Assembly: GCF_030463535.1 (NCBI RefSeq)
Contig: NC_132878.1
Span: 25,405,925-25,469,924, forward strand
Reading direction: 5' to 3'
Length of the DNA: 64,000 nt
Source of the DNA: Salminus brasiliensis
Lineage: Eukaryota; Chordata; Actinopteri; Characiformes; Bryconidae
In this document: positions 41,634 through 54,660 of the stretch, in pieces
Position numbering within the stretch: position 1 is the stretch's first letter
Layout of the letters: each line of letters begins with the position of its first letter
Notes under the pieces: generated by a model
The model's input: the letters and a program-made list of their open reading frames with translations, nothing else
What the model was told of the DNA's origin: nothing
The model's database searches: none
Position numbers and translations under genes: made by a program

Positions 41634-41798
41634 GCTGCCCGCTGTCCCGCTGATACACACACACACACACTGCTGCTGCTACCGATCCGGAGACACACGG
41701 ACACACACAGTTACAACTCTGTACCAGAGGACCAAGAACAACTACTGGAGAGCGAGCACTAACTAACTAACCCTCCCTCTCTGTCCCCTCTGTCCCTG

Positions 41799-41860
<62 letters not shown>
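41799..41860. repeat. (CT)n microsatellite in the crx/otx5 5' region
   Basis: About 60 bp of uninterrupted CT on the plus strand. It probably lies in the 5' UTR or core promoter of the minus-strand gene. Confidence 0.9.
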
Positions 41861-41861
<1 letters not shown>

Positions 41862-41892
41862 CTCCCCCCAACTCTGTCTCTCTCTATCTCTC

Positions 41893-41898
41893 TATATA
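41893..41898 (-). promoter_or_regulatory. Candidate TATA box of the crx/otx5 gene
   Basis: On the minus strand GGGGGTATATAGAGAG lies about 260 nt upstream of the ATG. It is followed immediately by a long (GA)n tract (41802-41890) that would fall at or just after the transcription start. No transcript evidence is available. Confidence 0.4.
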
Positions 41899-41933
41899 CC
41901 CCCAGGTTGAGGTACTGGAATGCGCACCTGTCT

Positions 41934-42072
41934 GAAACTTTCTTTCTTTCTTTCTTTCTTTTTGTCTCTAGCCGACTCCTCTTTACAGCACCGCGAGTCC
42001 AACCGTCGGGCTTATTTTACTTGGTTTCCTGTGTCTCTCCTGTGGTTAAATGCTAAAGGATGGCGCACAGAG

Positions 42073-42104
<32 letters not shown>

Positions 42105-42720
42105 CCACAAGGCCTTCCACCCGGCATTTGTGAACTCCACACGGATGATATATAAACTATCTATTCGTATCAATTACATTTGAATATTTAAACCTTACAA
42201 CTTCTTAATGTTTTGTCATAAAGTGTCGTGTATAAAGGTTTAAAGGTTTCCACTCCTAACAAAAATATTATTTGATCAGAAGACTAGGCGATAAAATGAG
42301 ATGACACAGTTGGGTTCCTGCTGGGATCGGTCTTCAGAAGTTGGTGTTCGCCAGAAGGTTCAGTTTAGTCTAAAAGTGCAGAAGCCTGATCAAATATGAT
42401 TATTTGGAGGATCATATTTGGAGGACGTAAGATGAGGAGCGTCCCAGAGCCCTGGTTTCATCCAAGACCGGATTCGTTTTCAAGTTCCATTTCTAAAATA
42501 GACAGAAGTAACGTTCTAGGTTTCACTTCAAATCCTGACTTCATAATTCCAGTTCTTGTGAAATCACAGGCTAATCTAAATCCACACAAAAACACGGTCT
42601 CCTTTCGTTTACCACCAAGACCTTCTTACTTTAGCTTGACCTTTTATTATTTAAACTTATTCCAACAACACCAATGCTTTTTTGGGTGACTTCAAAAATA
42701 ATGAACACAAAATACTAATA
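41934..42720. other. Non-coding upstream of crx/otx5
   Basis: Contains a (TTTC)n tract at about 41940-41962 and (CA)n at 42078-42104. It may include the crx upstream regulatory region, but no recognised site clusters were found. Confidence 0.4.
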
Positions 42721-42724
42721 TTAT

Positions 42725-43640
42725 CTTTTGTTCAGTAGTAGTAGTAGTAATAGTAACAATACAAGTAGTATTAGTACTAATGAAAGTATAATTATTAGTC
42801 GTAATAGTTATTAATATTAGTAGTACTAGTAAAAGTAGTAGTAAAGCAGTAGTATTACCATTACCATTACTTATTATTATTAGTCATAATAGTTGTTGTA
42901 GTAAAAAAAAGAGATGAAGTAGTTCTAATAAAAGTATTGTTATTAGTAGCAATAATAGTAATATAGTAATAAAAGTAGTAATAGTCCTAATAAAAGTATT
43001 ATTACTGATAATAGTTGTAGTGGTAGGAGTCATAAGGGGCAGTGGTGGCTCAGCGGTTCGAGCACCGGGCTATCGGTAACCGGGTCGTGGGTTCGATTCC
43101 CGGGCAGTGGCAAGTTCGATTCCCGGGCAGTGGCAAGCTGCCACTGTTGGGCCCTTGAGCAAGGCCCTTTACCCTCTCTGCTCCCCGGGCGCTGGAGTTG
43201 GCTGCCCACCGCTCTGGGTGTGTGTACTCACTGCCCCTAGTGCACTAGTGTGTGTGTGTGTGTTCACTACCACAGATGGGTTAAATGCAGAGGACACATT
43301 TCGCTGTACAGTGACAAATACATTTACCTTTACCTTTTTTATATTATCAGCTATAGTGGCAGTAGTAGTTATAGTATTAGTAATTAAAGTATTAAATATA
43401 GTATTAATACTAGTAATATTAAAAGAAAGAATTTGTTGCAGTAAGTATGGTAATGTGTCCAGTAATAGAAGTAGTAGTACAACTAGTTGAACTATTACAA
43501 GCATTATTAATAGCAGTGTTACTACTACTAGTAGTAGTAGTAGTAGTAGTAGTAATAGTGGTAGTAGCAGTAGCAGTGGTAATAAAAGTAGTGGTAGTAT
43601 TAGTAGTATTGATAATAGATGTAGTAGGAGTATTCTCTGT
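42725..43640. repeat. Degenerate (AGT)n trinucleotide array split by a SINE
   Basis: AGT, AAT and GTA units fill 42725-43030 and 43340-43640. Long open frames of poly-Leu, poly-Val or poly-Thr type on both strands here are translations of the array. Confidence 0.9.
43036..43340 (+). mobile_element. tRNA-derived SINE inserted in the (AGT)n array
   Basis: GGGGCAGTGGTGGCTCAGCG head with B-box GGGTTCGATTCCCGGG. The body and tail match 20714-20985 (ATGGGTTAAATGCAGAGGAC, GACAAATACATTTACC). It has an internal tandem duplication of about 23 bp at 43090-43135 covering GTTCGATTCCCGGGCAGTGG. Confidence 0.9.
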
Positions 43641-43714
43641 TGACACAAAAATAAATAAATCAAGTAAAAACTAAAGGTCCTTTTCACACTTTCAGTAATC
43701 TACAATTAATCAGA

Positions 43715-45240
<1,526 letters not shown>

Positions 45241-45243
45241 TGT

Positions 45244-45246
<3 letters not shown>

Positions 45247-45304
<58 letters not shown>

Positions 45305-45310
45305 TATATA
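45247..45310. repeat. (TA)n microsatellite
   Basis: About 60 bp of nearly pure TA. Confidence 0.95.
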
Positions 45311-45544
45311 ACCTTCTTTTAACCAAATTCCTTAGGCCTTTGAATAATGATATTGTTATAATATTTGTATAACAGAATTAAAGTTCTGTTACATTAAATT
45401 GTTAAGTGAGTAAAAGATAATCCCCAAAAGGCAAAATGTTAACGATTAAACATCCTTCTTTTAACATTTGAAGAACATTAGTGTATTATTTTTGTTTCAT
45501 AATTTTATTGTAGAAAAAAAGGTCTCTTAAAAGACTTTAACTCA

Positions 45545-45955
45545 TTCATAGTTTCTTCTGAAATCAAGGAGATCAAACAGAGCTGATTCTGCTTTTGTCA
45601 GAGTAACTGTCTCTTCTGTCCAGGGAAAGATTTCTACTACATTTTAGAGCATTGATGTGAGGATTTGATTGCATTCAGCAACAAGACCATTAGTGAGGTA
45701 CATAGTTCCACTGCTCCACAGTTCACGACGGGGGGTGGGGTGGGGGTTATGCTTCATACCCCGCTAGCCCACACCTGGCAGTAGGCATTGTGCGAACAAG
45801 TTAATGTGGGCAATGTTGGCAATGCCTCTCTACAGGAACTACAGGAGCTGTGAGTGTGCATTTGCACATCTGTGTCAGCAATTGGTGCAACTTAAAGTAG
45901 CTAAAAGTATTTATTAGAAGGGTGTCCACAAACATTTGGACATCTGTTGTATATA
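45545..45955. mobile_element. MITE copy, same family as 26652-27210
   Basis: Ordered matches: GAGTAACTGTCTCTTCTGTC, GATTTGATTGCATTCAGCAA, TAGCCCACACCTGGCAGTAG, GTCCACAAACATTTGGACAT. The left terminus is lost. Confidence 0.8.
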
Positions 45956-46870
45956 GGTTTGGTTGTGGTGTGAATAGTAATGGTAGAACGTAGTGTAATC
46001 TGTTTCAAGGTTCTAGAAACAAGTCTATGAATCTGCTTATGCAGTACCCTGATTATACCAGCAAAACAAAATAGTTTTCCAGAACAAGAAGGAGGAGAAC
46101 AATCTTTAGAAATATGAATAGCAAGTCATCTAAGATACTGGTGAAAACTCAGAGTGATGAAAGGCCACACGTTAGTGGAGAAGATCCTGTGTTTCTATTA
46201 AATAAACACAACCTAAAATACATCTGAAGGAGTCTATGGAATTCTTTTCACTCAGGAAGGGTCCAGAAACTACGAGAACCTCTGTCTTAGCAAACCAACA
46301 GTCACTCCAAGGAACCTAAGAAAGTGCATGTGTCATATGGCTCTGAAGGCCTGGGGTTGTGGGTTCGGTCCTCGTCTGCACTGTGTCCGTGGGGAGCTGT
46401 CCATGTGGGTTTTCACCCACCTCCTTAAAATATACATAGTAGGTGAATAGGCTATGCTAAATTGCCCCTAGGTGTGAGTGAATAGGTGTGTGTGGTTTCC
46501 TGCGATGGACTAGTGCTTGGTCAAGGGTGTATTCCTGCCTTGGTGACAATGATTCCATGTAGACTCCAGACCCACCACGACCCTAGATAAGATACCATAA
46601 TTTTCCATCAGTTTATCAGAATTTAGGCATGAAGAGTCTGAATTCTTCACAATGCTTCTGAATGGACTCGGACGTCTGGACAGTTTACTGTCTCTAAAAG
46701 CTCCCTTACAGAAACTCATTACACCAAAAACGGATCTGAGTGAACTGTCTGATGTCTGAGATGCTGTTTCACCATCCATTAGAGAAGATTGTGGACTATA
46801 AGATATTCCATTCATGGTGGAGGGATACATGTAGGGTGTTAAATGGCAAAATAACCCCAAAACAATTACA
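45956..46870. other. Intergenic, no gene seen
   Basis: Contains TCCTGCGATGGACTAGTGCT-type sequence near 46498-46518, a common fish repeat fragment. No coding evidence. Confidence 0.4.
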
Positions 46871-47223
46871 CTATCCAAATGTCCAAATATTTGTCATTTC
46901 TAATATATAATATATGTATACAGCCTCCCGAAATGAGTTGTAGAGCAGTGGAACTGTGTTCTTTGGAACAATGGTGCTCCATCCAGTACTTTTGGGATGA
47001 GTTGGAAGTAGGGGATGAAGTGGGGTTGTTATCATCCAATTTCCTGACCTCACTTACACTCTTAACTGCAATCAAATCCTCATAGCAATGCTTTAAAATC
47101 TGGTAGAAGGCCTTCCTAGGGCAGTAGAGACAGTTACTCTAACAAAAGCAGGATAAACTAATGTTTCAATACCGGAAGAAAGAAAGAATGAGCAGGTGTC
47201 CCAATACTTTTGTCAATATAGTG
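46871..47223 (-). mobile_element. MITE copy, reverse orientation, with both ends
   Basis: The left end ATCCAAATGTCCAAATATTT and right end CCCAATACTTTTGTCAATAT then AGTGTA are the two MITE termini in reverse. The interior is a shortened version of the family. Confidence 0.8.
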
Positions 47224-48087
47224 TATGCTTTCAAATTTGCCACTATTTTGTCATCATCAACATCACATACAAAACTCACTACAAAAGTGTAGGTTTACTG
47301 GTGGTTTAGGACGGCAAATAAATTGGCTGTATTTATGTTGTAGTTCCCATCATCTCCACTGTAAAGAAATCAAGCTGGTACGTTTCTCGACACTCTTTAG
47401 ACAGGTTCTTTAAGGGTCTGTTTTTTGTATAATTCAAAAAAGGGTTCCACTATCGCTATCAGTCAAACATATGGAACCATTCATTAAAGTAACCAGTAAA
47501 TCATTTCACACCAAACATGTTGAGTGTTAATGTTTATATTCTCTCAACCACTGAATTCTGCTGGAATTTAGAAAAATGCAAGAATGGTGGAATTTCCCTT
47601 TAAGAGTGCAGCCTGTTTTCCTGGCCACTGTTGTTTTCTCATTTCAGACGCAGCAGCGGGGTAGATGGGAGCTTGTTTTTGTGTTTTTAAGTGTATGATG
47701 TTTATGTGTTTGTGTGTTTAGTCTGGTGTGTGGATGGAGAAGTTTTCTGGAGGATGATGCAAAGTGGGGGATGGGTGGTGGGGGTGAGGAGGGGGGATCC
47801 ATCTGGCAACCACCAGCTACACAGCCACAAGAGCAATTATGGAAGTGGACTATCCTCTAATCCGCAGGCACACACACAAACACACAAAACTACACACTCT
47901 TGCAAATAGATCTCCCCTGCACACTCTGGTCAACACACTGACACACTCAATCTGCGCTGCACGGAAATGAAGAGATGAAATAGTTGACAGAACGGAACAG
48001 AAAGGAAAGGAAAAGAAGGGAAGAAAAGAGGAGTGGAAAGAGGGGCAGAAAAATGGGGGAATGGATAGAGTAAAAGAAGGTGAGTGA

Positions 48088-48129
<42 letters not shown>

Positions 48130-48441
48130 AGGGCCGCGTCATTGCTGGCACACACTGCATCAGATAATCCAGATTAGGCGGTCTAAAAAGAACGGGTTTA
48201 ATCTCCTGCCCAGCCAGTAATACACAGCCCACTGTCAGCACCAATCACTCACACACTCCTAATCCCTGAAGAAACGCACACGCGCCCGACACACACACAC
48301 ACACACACCATATATGCGACACACTGCACCACAACACCCCCTCTTTCACACTCAAAGACATACACGTACACACACACTTGTTTTTACACAATCTAAGGAC
48401 ATGGGATCATAAGGGTAATATGTGCCTATAAATTAAACTGC

Positions 48442-48490
<49 letters not shown>

Positions 48491-48835
48491 ATTGTATTGT
48501 AATTAATGCAATTATAATATGTCCTATATTTCCCCGCCCACAATGTGCACATACAGACACTTCTGGAAAATAATAATAACATTACATTTAAACACACACA
48601 CACTCTACAAACACTCTAAGTACATTAAGCATCACTGAAACACCATTAAAAGCTGGTCCATAGCTTTTTTGTTTGTAGGGGTACTATGCAAAAACTACGC
48701 GGCATAGTTTCTTCATGGGTTCCTACTAAAGTATTTGAGTATTCTTGGGTGTGTCTAAATGAAGCTACTCTTTTAGTGTGGGACTCCATGTTCCAGCTGT
48801 TGGATACACACACTTTCACTATAGGACACATTCGG
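47224..48835. other. Intergenic with several microsatellites
   Basis: (GA)n at about 48092-48132, (CA)n at 48290-48308, and (AAT)n at about 48441-48489. Open frames in this region are low-complexity. No gene seen. Confidence 0.5.
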
Positions 48836-50275
48836 CTATTTTAATTGATGTAGATTATAATACAGTAACCATACTTTCACTATAGCACATTTTCTGCTCT
48901 TTAATTGTGTTAGATTGTGATACAGTACTTATACTTACACTACAGTACAGTTTTTGCTCCTTTAATTGAGTTAGATTGTGATACAGTACTCATACTTTCA
49001 CTATAGTACAGTTTCTCTGCTCTTTTAATTGAGTTTCACTATAGTACAGTTTCTGCTCCTTAACTGAGTTAGATTGTGATACAGTATCCATACTTTCACT
49101 ATAGTACAGTTTCTGCTCCTTAACTGAGTTAGATTGTGATACAGTATCCATACTTTCACTATAGTACAGTTTCTTTGTTCTTTTAATGGAGTTCCACTAT
49201 AGTACAGTTTCTGCTCTTTAATCAAGTTAGATTGTGATACAGTATCCATACTTTCATTATAGTAAAGTTTCTCTGCTCTTTAATTGTCTTAGATTATGCT
49301 ACAGTACCAGAGTACAGTAGTTCCTGTTCTTTAATTGAGTTAGATCGTCATATAGTATACATAATATCTCCATAGTAAGGTTGCTTTGAGTTAGATTGTG
49401 ATACAGGATCCCTACTTTCACTATAGTACAGTTTCTCTGCTCTTTAATTGAGTTAGATTGTGATACAGTACCATACTTTTACTATAGTACAGTTTCTGCT
49501 CTTTTAATGCAGTTAGACTGTGATACAGTACCATACGTTCACTATAGTACAGATTCTGCTCATTGAGTTAGATTGTCATATAGTACACATAATATCTCCA
49601 TAGTAAAGATTATGCTCTTTTAATTGAGTTGAGAAATTGAGATTGTGATACAGTATCCATACCTATTCATACCTTCATTATAGTACAGTTTGTCTGCTCT
49701 TTTAATTTAGTTGGATTGTGGTACAGTATCCCATACATTCATTATAGTAGTTTCTGCTCTTTAATTGAGTTAGATTGTGATACAGTACCATACTTTTACT
49801 ATAGTACAGTTTCTGCTCTTTTAAGGCAGTTAGACTGTGATGCAGTACCATACTTTCACTATAGTACAGATTCTGCTCATTGAGTTAGATTGTCATATAG
49901 TACACATAATATCTCCATAGTAAACATTATGCTCTTTTTATTGAGTTTGATTGTGATACAGTATCCATACTTTCATTATAGTACAGTTTCTGCTCTTCTA
50001 ATTAAGTATGATTGTGATGCATTACCATACATTTACTATAGTACAGTTTCTGCTCTTTTAATTGAGTTAGATTGTGATACAGTATCCATACTTTCACTAT
50101 AGTGCATTTTCTGCTCTTTTTATTGAGTTAGACAATGATATCGTAACCATACTTTCACTATAGTACATAGTATCCATACTTTCACTATATTAAAGTTCTC
50201 TGCTGTTGTAATCGAGTTAGATTGTAATAAAGTATCCATACAGTCACTATAGTTTCAGGTTCTGCTCTTTAAATT
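48836..50275. repeat. About 61-bp minisatellite, some 20 or more degenerate units
   Basis: Each unit runs through GAGTTAGATTGTGATACAGT, ATCCATACTTTCACTATAGT and ACAGTTTCTGCTCTTTAATT. Units vary by internal deletion, so the period drifts between about 45 and 65 bp. Short open frames with ...CTIVKVWILYHNLTQL... come from the repeat. Confidence 0.9.
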
Positions 50276-50299
50276 TACATTTAAATATTTAAACACCTG

Positions 50300-50565
50300 T
50301 AACTTGCAGAGGCATGGACTTCACAAGAAGGTGCCACGTGGTTCGGAGCAGTTTTGGTAGGCTGACTACTGACTACTGCATACCAGGAACACCCGACAAG
50401 ACCTGCCTAATGTTTTGAAAATGCTCTAACACAGATGTCATGCCATCACAATCTAGCCCTTGTGAAAGTTGCTCAGATTCTTACTCTTGATTTTTTCCTG
50501 CTTTTAACACACCATCACCTTCTACAACAATGGTTTCTTATGGACCAAAAATGGTCAAATAACCC
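50300..50565. mobile_element. Decayed copy of the DNA transposon at 4862-5302
   Basis: GAACACCCGACAAGACCTGC, CTAATGTTTTGAAAATGCTC and TTTTTCCTGCTTTTAACACA align in order with the right half of the 4862 element family. Terminal repeats are not preserved. Confidence 0.5.
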
Positions 50566-51989
50566 CTTGTAATGCCTTTGTTTTAAAGACTATTTATTTA
50601 TTTGTACTGTTTACTGATTATGGACGCAGCCAAGCTTTATAAGTCTGGGGTAGAGAAAAGTGGTGTAAGCATGGGAACAGGTCCCCAGTGGCTTGAATGA
50701 CAGCATAACTGCCCCCCTGTGGCAAATGTTTAACTTTTACACAGACACAGACACTCACAGGCACACATAATCGTTCTTTCTCTTCTTTCTCTATAAATTC
50801 TATAAATTCTATAAAATTTATAAAGTCTATAAATTCGCTGAAATAACATTACATACATTATTTAACTGCATTATATTTAAGAAGCTTATATTATGGAATG
50901 TGAAATTCCCCTTGCTTTTTAGGAAAATAAGAAGTGTTTGATGTTGTGTGTAAACACTTGACACTCCACAGTCCATACAATCCATATATGGAAATTAGGC
51001 TTTGACTGAATTTGATTTTGTGACGTCACAAAAAATAATGCATTTACATTATATCTCCTGTAGGATTGGCCACTAACACTGCAGTGAGTTTTTTTTTTTA
51101 ACCACTCATGTAAGACTCAGTTCAGTCTTAACTAGGCAAGAACTACAATATAAATGTGTAGAAGTTTAACCACACATTAACGGCACACATAAAGGATGTT
51201 TCTGCTCATTTAAAATGTGCTACAAACATGTCAGAGTGCAAAAATGTATGAGCAATGTGTCAAAGGATCAGTGCTTTTACCATAACATTTTTTAGGACAC
51301 TGACAGTGCTCATCAAATATCAACAATATGAATCATATCTGAATTACAGTCACTGTGTACTGTTAACATTGTGTTCACACTCTCTTCACACTGTCCTGCT
51401 CTTAGCATAACGCCATCTCAGCAGAACTCACAGCCTACTGCTCTACAGTGCGCCCCCAAGTGGTCATGACCTGCAGTGTGGGCAGTGTTCAGTTCCAATG
51501 GCCGTGGCTTTAGACGTGGTCAGTGCACTGTCCACTATGCGAAGATAGACACTATTTTTAAGAACAGAACTTACTACTGTATGTTATTATTACAATAGAA
51601 ATGTATTAAACAGGATATGACAATTTGGTGTTTTTACAGATCTGTGAAAAGCAGTTAAAGGGCCCATATCATGTGGATTACACACTTAGAAAATAGAACA
51701 AAAAATATGTAGTGTGTAAATGTAGTGTACAAATACTGTTAAAGCTTCTCCTCCTATATAGTTTATATATGAAAACTAAACTGCAAAAACAGCCTATATT
51801 GAATTTAATTGTTTTTGTGATGTCACAATATCCATCACATTTTACAAAAAAAACAACAACATTGTATTAACATATTTAAACATATTGAACATTTAATCTT
51901 TTATTAATATTGAGATATGGATAAAAATATGACTAAACACATACAACTGAACAAATATTAGTTAATTAGAATAAGGTGCAGCGTATCTG
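50566..51989. other. Intergenic; two diverged repeat copies with a CRE-like palindrome
   Basis: TTTTGTGACGTCACAAAA at 51016-51033 is an 18-bp perfect palindrome. A variant, TTTTGTGATGTCACAATA, sits at about 51814-51831 within similar flanking sequence, so both belong to one repeat family. No gene seen. Confidence 0.45.
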
Positions 51990-52200
51990 CTGCATATCAT
52001 TAGAACATGGTTAGAGAGGATTCTGGAGGAGCCTGTTCTATTTCAACCTCAGACATTTAGTTTGGTTTGCTCTTGATTGGTAAAGTGAGTGGTATCACCA
52101 CGGTCAGACTCAAAGACCTTCAGATAGGAGGCCATAGATGCAGATGAGTCTGGGAAGATCTCAGACCAGTTAGAGATTAGCCCTTCCAATGTCCACTAAA
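51990..52200 (+). pseudogene. Tc1-like element 5' remnant
   Basis: CATATCATTAGAACATGGTT, AGAGAGGATTCTGGAGGAGC, CAGACATTTAGTTTGG and GTGGTATCACCACGGTCAGA match the sequence ahead of and at the start of the transposase remnant near 33630-33760. The frame is broken immediately, so it is a dead copy. The sequence at 52200-52400 is of uncertain origin. Confidence 0.65.
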
Positions 52201-52401
52201 TCAACATGGCCAGTTCAGCCATAGCAAGTTCAGCCCAAGATCAGGGAAAGACTCAAGATTCATCTGTCCAAAGCACATTATTCCAAGAGTCCTTGTCTTT
52301 ATCTAGGTGTTCTCTGGCGAACATGCCAGCAGAAAGTCTTCTCTGGCTTTTGGCTGATGTGCTGCAGCTGTGGAGACACAAACACAACAGTCCAACAGAA
52401 T

Positions 52402-52512
52402 GAATAGAGTAGAATAGAGTAGAATTAATAGGATAAAATAGAATAGAGTAGTATATAGTAAAATCAATAGAACAGAGTAGAATAGAGTAGAGTAAAAGAG
52501 AGTAGAGTTAAT
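52402..52512. repeat. Pentamer-based array (AGAGT/AGAAT)n
   Basis: Repeated GAATAGAGTA-type units over about 110 bp. Confidence 0.85.
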
Positions 52513-52609
52513 TCTTCTCCTGGTCTGAGTTGGTTGCTTGTTCTTTACTCATTTCTATATGAAATATTTGTGGTCAGTTTAATGAAAATAAATTGATGGA
52601 ATGAATGGT

Positions 52610-53180
52610 CATTGCTGTGCCAACTGTAGACCAAGAATTTGAATACAGATCAATCAAAGGTGATTCAGGCTTTAACTCAATGTATTGTTTGGCTCTGAAG
52701 AAAGACAGAGGCCTACAACCTATTCTAGACCTCCACAGTCTGAACAAGTATTTAAAAGTGTTGCCGTTCAGCATGTCACACACAGCAATTGTTCTTTGCA
52801 GTATTTCAGGGTGCTATTTACCATTTCAGGGTCCTTCCCTTCAACCTTTTACTTGGCCTAAAGAACATTTGCACACTGTGTGCAGGCAGCTCTCTTACCC
52901 AGATGGATCATAGGTTAAAATCCTGCCTTACTTGAACGACTGGCTGGTGTGTGCCCTGTTCAAGGGATAAGTCATCAGAAATACAGGTATTCTACTAGAT
53001 CACACTGAGGATCTATGCCTGAAGATCAACATGCAGAAGCGCTGGTTGCTCTCTTCTCAGAAAACATTGTTTATAGGTGTAGTTCAGAACTCTAGATGGA
53101 TAACAGCATCTCTTCCTGTAGAGAGAGCTCCGGCTATTCAGTTTTCAATTCTCCGGCTTTACCAAGGGCACATGGTTTCT
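52610..53180 (+). pseudogene. DIRS-like retrotransposon reverse transcriptase remnant
   Basis: The plus-strand frames contain GFNSMYCLALKKDRGLQPIL, then DLHSLNKYLK, and after a break ILPYLNDWLVC and SSQKTLFIGVVQNSRWITA. This order (KKDGGLRPILDL, then YLDDWL, then FLGV..DS) is that of DIRS-type RT. The catalytic YLDDW motif reads YLNDW and the frames are interrupted by stops, so the copy is inactive. It ends abruptly at a finTRIM fragment in opposite orientation. Confidence 0.8.
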
Positions 53181-53185
53181 ATACT

Positions 53186-53380
53186 AACAGGCCTTGGAGT
53201 AAACGTCTGCAGCGAACGGCAGCTGCAGACCCCCCTCTGTTCATCCTGATCCCAGCAGTCATTAATACACACCATACAGCAACTGTGTCCACAGGGAGTG
53301 GTCACTGGATCCTTCAGCAGATCCAGACAGACTGGACAGCTGAACTGCTCGTGATCTACTGAAATACTGGCCTCTGCCAT
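53186..53380 (-). pseudogene. finTRIM-type RING fragment 1 (broken)
   Basis: From ATG at 53380 the frame begins MAEASISVDHEQFSCPVCLD and continues through DPVTTPCGHSCCMVCI, a tripartite-motif RING finger. The later RING cysteines are disrupted (CSCRSLQTFTPRP in place of the CPQCR-type motif of the sister copy). Similarity ends at FTPRP, where DIRS sequence begins. No B-box, coiled coil or B30.2 follows. 53381-53570 upstream is plausible TRIM 5' flank. The sister fragment is at 59757-60211. Confidence 0.85.
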
Positions 53381-53570
53381 TTTCCTGCACTTCTAGACTG
53401 AGAGAGAGCAGCACTCTGAGATCACGTTTTTTTTCTCTGAACTGAGCAGGAGTGACTTCCTGCTTTCCTGCTGGAAGGGAGGACAGAAGTGTTTGGTGGA
53501 GTTCAGCTGTTTAAAGTAGTGGATGAAATGAACTCCAGCTTGTAAGAGAGCTGCAGTCTCTGTGAGGATC

Positions 53571-54253
53571 TTTATCTTCTTTTATCTGTTCATTTTAATT
53601 TCACTAAATTCATGAACAGGCACCATTTTGCTGTTAAACACTACCCCCTACAATGCAGAGAATTAAACAGGAAAAATAAATATGTTAAAAATACATTCAT
53701 ATTTTTGCAAGTAAACTCTGATAACACTTTAAAATATATAATACATTAATGTGAAGTACACTTTTAATTTTCATTTAAATTTAGCTCATTCAAAGTTAGT
53801 AATACTAATATTTCTTAAATACTTGCTTTCAAATACTTATATTAAAAAAAATATTTTCAAAGTGTACTAAAAACAACTATTACAGTAATCCACTTAAACT
53901 TTGTATGTCGCATAAAATGTAAAATATGTGTACTGTAATTGAGTTTAATCTGTTGTCATTGGCAAATGGACAGTGATTGGCCCATGCAAGCTTAAACTGT
54001 ACACACAAGAAAAATATTAAATTATTTCAGTCAGCTGTGCTGGTTTATTAACAGGATACAACCTCACAACTAAAACTCACAACTTTCCCATTGTATTTAT
54101 ATATGAGTGTGGCTTTAAGTTGGCTGACAGCTGCAGTGATCACTCATGCACTAATGCAGAATTATGCCAGCAGCATTTGTGAAGATGGTAAGTGTTAATA
54201 TTTCATGCCACTTCCAGCAAGAACAAAATCCAGGACTGGAAACTGGACTGGCT
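53571..54253. other. Non-coding, AT-rich
   Basis: No element or gene recognised. Confidence 0.4.
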
Positions 54254-54660
54254 GTGTAACATGCCACAAAGTCAGACGCTTGCAGAGTGGAAATTTATTA
54301 CATTATACTTTATTACAAAAGGTGTAATCCAGATTCGTAGTCAACAAACAAACTAGTATCAGTTCCGGAAGGCAAAAAAAAATGTTCATTACACAAGTAA
54401 AAAATGAAGTCGAAAACACAGGTAGTAGGTCGAAATTCAAGGTGCAAAACACAAGCAGAATGTCCAAAGGGCAAGGCAAAAAGACAAGGTCAAAAAGACA
54501 AAGTTAGACATCATACACAGAGTAGACAAACAAATATAAATGCTCAGTAGATCACCAAAAAGGGATACAATACTTTGCAAAGAACTTTTAACAGTGTATA
54601 TCCCCAGGCTTATATACTATGCTATTGAGAAACAAAATAGGTGATACTGATCAGAATTTA
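54254..54660 (-). mobile_element. 3' LTR of the older Ty3/gypsy element (5' limit approximate)
   Basis: On the minus strand it contains a TATA box (AGTATATAAGCC near 54615), AATAAA signals near 54308 and 54292, and ends GGCATGTTACA at 54254. It directly follows the end of the older element's integrase region, as a 3' LTR should. The matching 5' LTR is not in its expected place. Confidence 0.65.

Noticed and set aside
43107-43690. Open frames rich in Leu, Val or Thr on both strands
   Set aside because: They come from the (AGT)n array and the SINE.
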